DNA of 64,000 nt from Tritrichomonas musculus. Its lineage: Eukaryota; Parabasalia; Tritrichomonadida; Tritrichomonadidae. The stretch is from NCBI GenBank assembly GCA_039105265.1, contig JAPFFF010000059.1, positions 310,001 to 374,000 on the forward strand. Reading direction: 5' to 3'. The notes under the pieces were generated by a model. It was not told the origin of the DNA and did no database searches. It saw only the letters and a program-made list of their open reading frames with translations. Position numbers and translations under genes: made by a program. This document shows, piece after piece, positions 58,228 through 64,000 of the stretch (the first letter of the stretch is position 1; each line of letters starts with the position of its first letter).

Positions 58228-58275
58228 TTTTACCTTGGTAATGATGCGTAAAACTAAATTGAAAATAGTAATTTT

Positions 58276-58962
58276 TTATTTAGTTGGAGTCCAATTTGGT
58301 ATTTCCCATTTATGCTTTTCGGCTGATCTACGAAATCCATCAATAGCTCCTGGGAGATCATAAGGAACATTAGTCGAGAAGTCAATTTCTGGTGGTAAAT
58401 CATCTGAATCTCCTGTCATCATTAATGCAAAAATTTCTGCAATCAGAGAACTGATGGTACGAGTCGGATTCCATCCTGCAAAAGTTAATGACCCCATGCA
58501 AATTGAGCCACCAACTGTAACATGTGCTGTATACATAACAAATCGAGGTAGACGAACACGGATAAAGGGAGCAATGTTGGGATAGTTTGGCGGAAAAGTA
58601 AATATAAGTTCAAGATAATTTTGACCGTATTTCTTTTTATATTGTTCCATTTGGTCTTTAAAGGGAGTGTAATCTCGACGGTATTTCTCTTTATATTTGG
58701 CAATTTGATTTGGATGTGGAACGACATCTAAATTATAAAACTTTATGCTCCATAGTTCATAATCATTATTAATCAATTCAACTGTATATCCTTTGTCTTT
58801 ACCATCTTTTTGAGCTTCTTCAAAATCCATTTGAAGACGGCTCACATTTCGAGGGCCAGGACCTCCTTGATCAGGAGGAGGAAGAGGATCATTTTCTATT
58901 TCGGGAGTTGGTGAACCAATTTCAACTACATCATCTATAAAATCTTGCTCTTCCTCAGACAT
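58276..58962 (-). CDS. UBE2Q-like ubiquitin-conjugating enzyme (E2)
   Basis: This 228-residue protein starts at the ATG at 58962, which abuts an initiator-like TCATATTTTATAG. Residues 1-40 are acidic and Pro-rich. Residues about 40-215 form a UBC fold of the UBE2Q type: VELINNDYELWSIKFYNLDV, LELIFTFPPNYPNIAPFIRV, RLPRFV, HVTVGGSICMGSLTFAGWNP with the active-site Cys in SICM, then TRTISSLIAEIFALM. As in UBE2Q proteins, the canonical HPN motif is absent. It forms a thioester with ubiquitin or a ubiquitin-like protein and hands it to an E3 or substrate. The long N-terminal RWD-like extension of animal UBE2Q is missing. Confidence 0.9.
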   Translation of the reverse strand: MSEEEQDFIDDVVEIGSPTPEIENDPLPPPDQGGPGPRNVSRLQMDFEEAQKDGKDKGYTVELINNDYELWSIKFYNLDVVPHPNQIAKYKEKYRRDYTPFKDQMEQYKKKYGQNYLELIFTFPPNYPNIAPFIRVRLPRFVMYTAHVTVGGSICMGSLTFAGWNPTRTISSLIAEIFALMMTGDSDDLPPEIDFSTNVPYDLPGAIDGFRRSAEKHKWEIPNWTPTK

Positions 58963-58975
58963 CTATAAAATATGA
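58963..58975 (-). promoter_or_regulatory. initiator-like element of the E2 gene
   Basis: Minus-strand TCATATTTTATAG directly before the ATG at 58962. The shared motif TTTTTATATCACATTTCA (58976-58994 on the plus strand) follows at once upstream. Confidence 0.5.
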
Positions 58976-58995
58976 TTTTTTATATCACATTTCAT
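58976..58995 (-). promoter_or_regulatory. shared upstream motif, copy 3
   Basis: Plus-strand TTTTTATATCACATTTCAT, a near match to the copies at 45818 and 58127. It sits directly upstream of the E2 initiator. Confidence 0.4.
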
Positions 58996-59155
58996 ATATT
59001 TTGTCAAAATTTATTTTACATATTCAAATTATATGGTTGCAAAATGGTAAAATAGGGTGGCTTTTTAAAACCAACCTGGTTATTATTCTAGAAACCTGGC
59101 TTTACAAACAGGTTATACAAAGCCACACAAATAATATTATTTATGTTTTTTATTT

Positions 59156-59307
59156 AATAAATGTAACCATATCATTGTGCAATAAATATAACCATATTTT
59201 AGTTTAATAAATATAACCATATTTTTGTACATTAAATATAACCCTATTTTTGTTTAATTAAATATAACCATATTTTTATACAATAAATATAACCATATTT
59301 ATTATAG
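59156..59307. repeat. six 25-26-bp tandem repeats
   Basis: Tandem units starting at 59156, 59181, 59206, 59231, 59256 and 59282, consensus AATAAATATAACCATATTTT plus five variable bases. The surrounding 59000-59885 contains no gene. Confidence 0.85.
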
Positions 59308-59885
59308 TAAAAACCAAAAGAAAAGTGGTTTCTTTCCCTTAATTTTCAATAAAAACCTGGTTACAATTTAAAAAGTCATAAAATTGAAGAGGAATAACCA
59401 AAAACCATGAAACCAAGAAGCTTTGGTTGGTACAATTGTTTTCTAATAATTTAGCTATTTTTATTACTAATTAAAAGTATACTTTTAATTTGAATAATTT
59501 TTAATGATATTTGTAGTATTTTACATTGTAGGCCTAATAAATTCAAAAAGTTTTCAAGAATATATACGATACGACCAAGTTTTGTTAAAAGCATTCAAAA
59601 ACTTCAACGATACAACTATTATCATTATAAGAAATAAAAATATTAGAAAAAATAAAAATATAAAAAATTGAGGTAAATCAATATATACTAATCCAAACCT
59701 AAATTTCTGGTCTTTAAGTCAATTTATTAACAAAGGTAGTAGTAAAAAAATATTAATAAACGATCTGCATTCAATACAAAATATTAATAAACAGCCTACA
59801 TTGAAATATCAGATGTTCTATTCAAAATATTGAGAAACGATCAACTTTCATAATTTTAACGTATATCTTCATTTTTTAAAAAGGT
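59308..59885. other. intergenic, no gene
   Basis: AT-rich DNA with short repeated words (AATATTAATAAAC around 59750-59795). Nothing recognisable. Confidence 0.5.
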
Positions 59886-60071
59886 ATGCCAAAAGGATAT
59901 ACATTGATTATTCCTAAAGGATTCAAAAAAGTCACAATCAACAAACATAGCTTTTTCAAGTGCAACAGAAATAAAACAGAAAATGGAATTGTCTACGAAT
60001 GCAAGCATAAAGTTAGAACAGACTTGTACAAGCCTTCTAAACTAATTCACATTTGTGATTTTGTCTGGTAA
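59886..60071 (+). CDS. small Cys/His-rich fragment, possibly zinc-finger-like
   Basis: The 61-codon ORF from the ATG at 59886 reads MPKGYTLIIPKGFKKVTINK, then SFFKCNRNKTENGIVYECKH, with a later HICDF. The spacing C...C...H resembles FLYWCH-type zinc fingers that head some Mutator-like transposases. It is short and ends where the Polinton-like fragment on the other strand begins (60042), so it is probably the truncated start of a larger gene. Low certainty. Confidence 0.3.
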   Translation: MPKGYTLIIPKGFKKVTINKHSFFKCNRNKTENGIVYECKHKVRTDLYKPSKLIHICDFVW

Positions 60072-60368
60072 TAAATCATAAATTTGGTCAATGCTTTTAT
60101 TTGGATTTTCTTTCTTTTTTTTATCAAAATCACTTCTCAGATATTTTCTAATGCTAAAGTCAAATTCTAATTTTCTTCTATGAGCAATCATCCATATATT
60201 TCTCACTCCTACAATTGATTCACCTCTATTTGATGTGCACCATTCTTGCGGGAAATTAAAGTAGTATCGATTTGGTTTGCTAGGGTCTTGTTCTCCATCA
60301 TCTAAGAAGTAAGCATATTCAATGGCAATCGGTGTTTGCTCTTCAGCTGGATTTAGCGTCGGGTACAT
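60042..60368 (-). pseudogene. Polinton/Maverick-like protein, N-terminal part (fossil)
   Basis: A minus-strand frame of 108 codons from the ATG at 60368: MYPTLNPAEEQTPIAIEYAY, then DPSKPNRYYFNFPQEWCTSN, ESIVGVRNIWMIAHRRKLEF. The composition and style fit a structural protein of trichomonad Maverick elements, but I cannot name the protein. It appears cut off at the C-terminal side. Treated as a fossil fragment. Confidence 0.35.
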
Positions 60369-60574
60369 TTCAATCGTGGAAAATATTTTTTTGTAGTCAT
60401 TAATGACAAATGGCAGCGTTAGCTAACCCAAGCTTTGCTTGTGGAGGGATTTTTTACACGGGACGTTAAAAAATCACGCCATTTTATATACTACTTTTTG
60501 AATGCTAAACTTTTTGAATACGCGAACGATAGAACATTTTGAATGTCTGGCTTTTTGAATGGGGTCCAGGGGCT

Positions 60575-61245
60575 GGAGCCCTTGGAGTAGTGGTAGGCTG
60601 TGCAAGGCATGGCCTACCGTTAACTACTCTTTCATATTATTTAATTCAACAATCTAATTTTTATACCAAAAAGATAATTGAAACATATTGCCCAGATCTT
60701 ATATTAATTGCTGATAATTTAATAGAAGCAATTAATATAAGATCTGAATGGGGAGGAGCAGAGCTGAGTCGTGCAATATTTTCATTAACGATAGATGGCA
60801 AAAAAGAATTTTTATCAGATAAAAATAATGATAACAAAAATGATCAATTTACAAAAACTATTAAATTATATGGTTCAAAAAATTTGGAATTTGATGAAAA
60901 TGATTATAGTTTTTTAGATAAAGTTCTTGAAATTATGAAAAATACTGAAAATATACAATCAAAACAAAGAAAAACAGCACAAAAAGTAGTTAAAAACAAG
61001 AATAAGAATAAAAAATACAACAGAATTTAGATTTTTTTATTAATGAAATAAAAAATAGAGCAGATGAAAATAGCTTTAATCGAAAAGAAATAGGTTCTGA
61101 TGAAAATATTTCTGATAATGAAAATATTTCTGATAATGAAAACAATTCAGATGTTGAAATAATTCCTAATATTCAATTAAATACAGGAAAAGAAGAAAAA
61201 GAAGAAAATAGTAGCAGTGAAACTAATTATGAAGATAAGTAGTAT
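60575..61245 (+). pseudogene. acidic/Lys-rich coding fragment of unknown family
   Basis: An open stretch to 61030 lacks an ATG at its beginning. It encodes YLIQQSNFYTKKIIETYCPD, AELSRAIFSLTIDGKKEF and ENDYSFLDKVLEIMKNTENI, then a Lys/Asn-rich end. A further Asp/Glu/Asn-rich open stretch (about 61040-61242, repeats of DENISDNENISDNE) follows. It is probably the tail of an element-encoded or host protein; I do not recognise it. GC-rich hairpin DNA (60560-60620) precedes it and is not obviously coding. Confidence 0.3.
60693..60746. repeat. 20-bp perfect inverted repeat, 14-base loop
   Basis: CAGATCTTATATTAATTGCT at 60693-60712 is exactly inverted at 60727-60746. It lies within an open reading frame, so the hairpin would also form in the transcript. 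Confidence 0.8.
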
Positions 61246-61613
61246 ATACTAGTCGGTTTCCGCGGGGCATGGCTCCCCACGAGTCAACACGTACTAGTTA
61301 AAAAAAAAAAAATTAAAAAAAAAATTTCTTCTTCTTCTTTTCATGTTATCCCACCCACCCACCTCAAAGCTCACCATTTATGAAACGGCACAGGTACCCC
61401 CACACCACAACCGCCCATCTATGAAACGGCACAGGTACCTGCCCCGAGAATCTCGTACCTATTTCTTTCTATATGTAAATGTCATTTGTGCCACTCAAAG
61501 GCTTTACTAACGACTATGAGATACTGAATAGGTACCCCTTTACTATAAGACGTAAGAGTAATCATTTTATATGCAAAGATGCAAAACACATAAAGGGGTA
61601 TATATGAGTATGT
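61246..61613. other. GC-rich junction DNA with direct repeats
   Basis: A hairpin GGGGCATGGCTCCCC (about 61274-61288) lies between two ACTAGT sites, followed by an A run and a CTT run. Two direct copies of ATGAAACGGCACAGGTACC lie at 61379-61399 and 61420-61439, 41 bp apart (repeat with flanks 61376-61399 and 61417-61440). No gene. It is much more GC-rich than the host DNA. Confidence 0.5.
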
Positions 61614-61814
61614 CTAAATGGCGACTACTACTTGAAATATGTACTTATAGCAAGACAGTTCATACCTAATGATGACCCACGACATAAAACAGAGGTAGAC
61701 CATATCAATAGGAATAGGGCTGACTACCTTCTAAGCAACTTAAGATGGATAACCCCAACTGATAGTAACTATAACAGGGATATGCCCAAAATTATAAATG
61801 CGAGGGCAGATTAG
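61614..61814 (+). CDS. HNH homing-endonuclease-like fragment
   Basis: An open frame encodes NGDYYLKYVLIARQFIPNDD, then TEVDHINRNRADYLLSNLRW and ITPTDSNYNRD. This is the HNH nuclease signature of NUMOD/HNH homing-type endonucleases (ARxF, VDHINxxRxDxxxSNLRW, T/N...N). No ATG precedes it in frame, so it is the C-terminal portion. HNH proteins of this kind are numerous in trichomonad genomes and are often linked to mobile DNA. The His and Asn residues of the motif are intact. Confidence 0.65.
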   Translation, partial: LNGDYYLKYVLIARQFIPNDDPRHKTEVDHINRNRADYLLSNLRWITPTDSNYNRDMPKIINARAD

Positions 61815-62043
61815 ATATTTGGTACTCTAAGAACTCAAAGGCAAAATGTTCTATTTGGTCGATAAATTCCAAATCACCATCTTTCATCATTACACCAAGA
61901 AATTCAGGTTCGAAATACTCAGCAGCTAACTCTTTTATCTTATTAATTAAAATATTACATACTCCCTCATTAGTCTCACATCTATATTCATAGAGGTTAG
62001 ATACTATTTTATAGAGGATATATATACGCTCTTTTATGGTCAT
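61792..62043 (-). CDS. small acidic hypothetical protein
   Basis: An 83-residue ORF from the ATG at 62043 (MTIKERIYILYKIVSNLYEY, then NILINKIKELAAEYFEPEFL). It is helical and acidic, with no known family. Its 3' end overlaps the HNH fragment by about 20 bp on the opposite strand. It could be an accessory gene of the neighbouring Polinton-like element. Confidence 0.4.
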   Translation of the reverse strand: MTIKERIYILYKIVSNLYEYRCETNEGVCNILINKIKELAAEYFEPEFLGVMMKDGDLEFIDQIEHFAFEFLEYQISNLPSHL

Positions 62044-62125
62044 GTAATAAGCCTTTTATACAGAAATAAAAAAACAAATGAAATGAACAATAGAAAAATA
62101 TTTAGTCATTTCACTTTTTTCTTTG

Positions 62126-62386
62126 ATGAATCTCGATAAGAAGATACGATTGACCACTGAAATGCTCAACACTAAAATCATGGATGAAAAGCAAAAGCTT
62201 GAAGCAAAGGTAGACCATACTGAAACTTACTTGTTGCTCCAAATTGATCAACTCAACCAACAACTTGATGAGGTTCTTAATAGGGTCAACCTGCTATCCT
62301 TAAAACTCGATTCTGTCATTGATGACCTTGCAAAGATGAAGGTCAACGTTGATGATATCAACAGCAGCCTTGATAACCTTCCTTAA
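62126..62386 (+). CDS. small coiled-coil protein
   Basis: 86 residues from the ATG at 62126. It is almost entirely one amphipathic helix with heptad Leu/Ile/Val spacing (LLLQIDQLNQQLDEVLNRVN, LLSLKLDSVIDDLAKMKVNV). Likely a homo-oligomeric coiled coil. It lies between the HNH fragment and the protease-like gene with higher GC than the host, so it probably belongs to the same element. Confidence 0.5.
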   Translation: MNLDKKIRLTTEMLNTKIMDEKQKLEAKVDHTETYLLLQIDQLNQQLDEVLNRVNLLSLKLDSVIDDLAKMKVNVDDINSSLDNLP

Positions 62387-62427
62387 TAAACAACATCTTC
62401 TTCTTATTTCTTTTATTTGATTTTTAA

Positions 62428-63977
62428 ATGACAAGTAATGTAGGTACACAAACTAAACCTAACAATAAAATATACAACTATTACAAGGTACTATTAAATT
62501 TCGACCTAAACTAGTTGATAGAGATGTTGCAAGATTAACAAGAGTTTTGGGTCAAACTATATGGAAGTTCTCTAATAATCAAATAAGTCTACAAAAATTA
62601 TATGAGACATATTTAAATACTAGTATAGCTTTTAAAGACGTACTTGAATTTGCTAATAGACTCAAGAGAGAGAGACCAAAAGCAAAATTTACAGGTTGTG
62701 TGTTTGCGATTAAGAAAAATCAAGATGATAAAGATGAACATGGGCATTACATAACAGTATTAAAGCCATATCAACATACTCTCCAAGAATCAGATCAAGG
62801 TTTATTAACAGAGATAAAATTACATTATGATATTATCAACATAAGGATATCTCGAATGAAGACTGAGGAGGACAAACAAGCAGCTAAAGAACTGAGAGAG
62901 CAGATGAAAGAAAGAACATTGAAAAATGATAAGAAAGAATATAAAACTAGAGGTGTTCAAACAGATGATATACCTGAATTGGCTCCATTACCTCAACCTC
63001 TTAGAGAGTATCGAACAAGATATTTACAAGATAGATTATCAGACGATGATTTACCACCACCACCTCGTGCAGAACCTCCACCTATAAAAAGGAAGAGAAG
63101 TGTAAACAGAATTCAACGTTTACTTCAAAGTAGTACAAATTTAGATGATGATAGACCTAAGAAAAAATCAAAACAACCTAAGACAAAATCAAAACGACCT
63201 CGTTCACCTTCACCTCCACCACCACCTCCTCCTTCATCACCACCTCCACAGTTTCCATCATCACATACCTCTCGAGGTACTAGTCCTCCTCCAAGACAAC
63301 CCCGTATGACACCACAGAAGGCAGGAGAGTATACAGTAGACCAAGGACATAATAGGATTCATGATTGGAGGAGTTTAGTCAATGATGAAAATATAGACGA
63401 AGATGTTATTGATGACTACTTGAAACTTCTATATAACAAAGGAAAGAGATTGAATAAACAACCTGGTCAAAATGAGGCAGAGTTTGATAAAAAGAAAATA
63501 TTGGTTGTACCTACTGCATTTTATACCCTCCTTTCTATAGCATATGAGACTAATGATAATGAAAAAATACATGAACTGATGAAAAGTCCTATCTCAGGTA
63601 AACAGTCATTTTCAAAGTTCGATAAAGTATTTGTCCCCATTTGCTCAGATGGAGAACATTGGGTTTTATGTATTGTTCGATATCCAAAGAAAATAATCGA
63701 ATGCTATGACTCTGAGAATAAGTAAATGGCACCAGAGGTAAAGACACTTAATAAGTGGATCGATATTTTCGCAACAGGTAAGTTAAAAGCAAAATATTAT
63801 GATGTACTTAGTCAAAAGAATAACAAGGATTGTGGAGTGTTTCTAATGGAATCTTGTCGTACCTTTTTGCATGAAGGAGATGGTAAGTTTAAACAACGCA
63901 ATATACCAGATATTAGAAAGAGAATACTTCGAGAACTTCAAAACAATGAATTAGAAACAGGTGTTGTATATAAATAA
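62428..63977 (+). pseudogene. Ulp1/adenain-like cysteine protease of a Polinton-like element (fossil)
   Basis: The N-terminal region (about 62470-62960; SLQKLYETYLNTSIAFKDVL) is followed by a charged linker. A long Pro-rich stretch (63040-63310; SPPPPPPPPSS) comes next. The C-terminal region resembles C48-type (Ulp1/adenoviral-type) cysteine proteases: VFVPICSDGEHWVLCIVRYP with the His-Trp pair, IIECYDSE with the Asp, and NNKDCGVFLMESC with the Cys. Such proteases are a standard Polinton/Maverick component. The copy is broken, with about one or two interruptions, and looks young. The element would continue beyond the right edge of the window. Confidence 0.6.
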
Positions 63978-64000
63978 AGACTTTTTATTCAACTCGAAAT

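Larger units (their letters stand above)
56390..58275. other. AT-rich intergenic with one MITE
   Basis: No intact gene in about 1.9 kb. It contains a MITE at 57074-57378 (listed separately), a copy of the shared promoter-like motif (58127-58145) and a long A tract at about 58196-58225. Confidence 0.6.

Noticed and set aside
59156-59307. CRISPR array
   Set aside because: The units are contiguous 25-bp tandem repeats with no spacers, in a eukaryotic context.

Overview
The window looks like nuclear DNA of a parabasalid protist, most likely a Tritrichomonas-type trichomonad. It is very AT-rich, with compact genes and no convincing spliceosomal introns. Initiator-like TCA(N)n elements sit against or just upstream of several ATG codons. 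The gene families are those typically expanded in trichomonads: BspA-like leucine-rich-repeat (LRR) proteins, DUF3447/ankyrin proteins, Sel1-repeat proteins with kinase or BTB-like heads, F5/8-type C proteins and a Pmp-like beta-helix surface protein. Fragments that fit Maverick/Polinton elements are also present. Naming the species is inference; the families and composition are what the sequence shows.

Layout. 1-2.9 kb is gene-poor with two MITE-like elements. 2.9-11.3 kb holds a frameshifted Rab7-like GTPase, a BTB-like plus galactose-binding protein split by an in-frame TAA, a kinase with about 20 Sel1 repeats, and a broken BspA-like membrane protein. 11.6-14.5 kb is a minus-strand pair (BspA LRR plus DUF3447) with a paralogous copy at 40.5-43.2 kb. 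14.8-17.5 kb is a mobile-element cluster: a mariner 5' fragment, a Polinton-like fossil and an inverted-repeat element. A glycoside hydrolase family 3 enzyme with bacterial-type permuted domains stands alone at 19.3-21.9 kb. An 8-kb surface-protein gene fills 22.9-30.9 kb. Two 904-bp copies of one non-autonomous transposon face each other at 31.0-33.05 kb, followed by an RGS-domain pseudogene. A K/S/E-rich protein ending in a PARG-like domain and an F5/8 protein are divergently arranged around 38.4 kb.

From 43 kb on: an aldo/keto reductase relic, a BTB-like/Sel1 protein, a 3.3-kb empty AT-rich stretch with a GC-rich island, a BspA-like type I membrane protein with a Ser/Glu stalk, a terminal-inverted-repeat (TIR) element, an intact aldo/keto reductase, tRNA-Asn, a Sel1 pseudogene and a UBE2Q-like E2. 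The last 4 kb is a mosaic of Polinton-like and HNH fragments running off the right edge.

There is no operon logic. The genes fall into surface or adhesion proteins (22905-30941, 49088-52027, the 10.6-kb pseudogene), scaffold or signalling repeat proteins (Sel1, ankyrin, F5/8, kinase, Rab, RGS), ubiquitin or ADP-ribose biology (58276, 35079) and metabolism (GH3, AKR). The most notable items are the probably transferred GH3 gene, the PARG-like domain whose catalytic QEE is QEN, the hexad-repeat stalk of the giant surface protein, the head-to-head identical transposons, and two DUF3447/LRR loci split at the same place.
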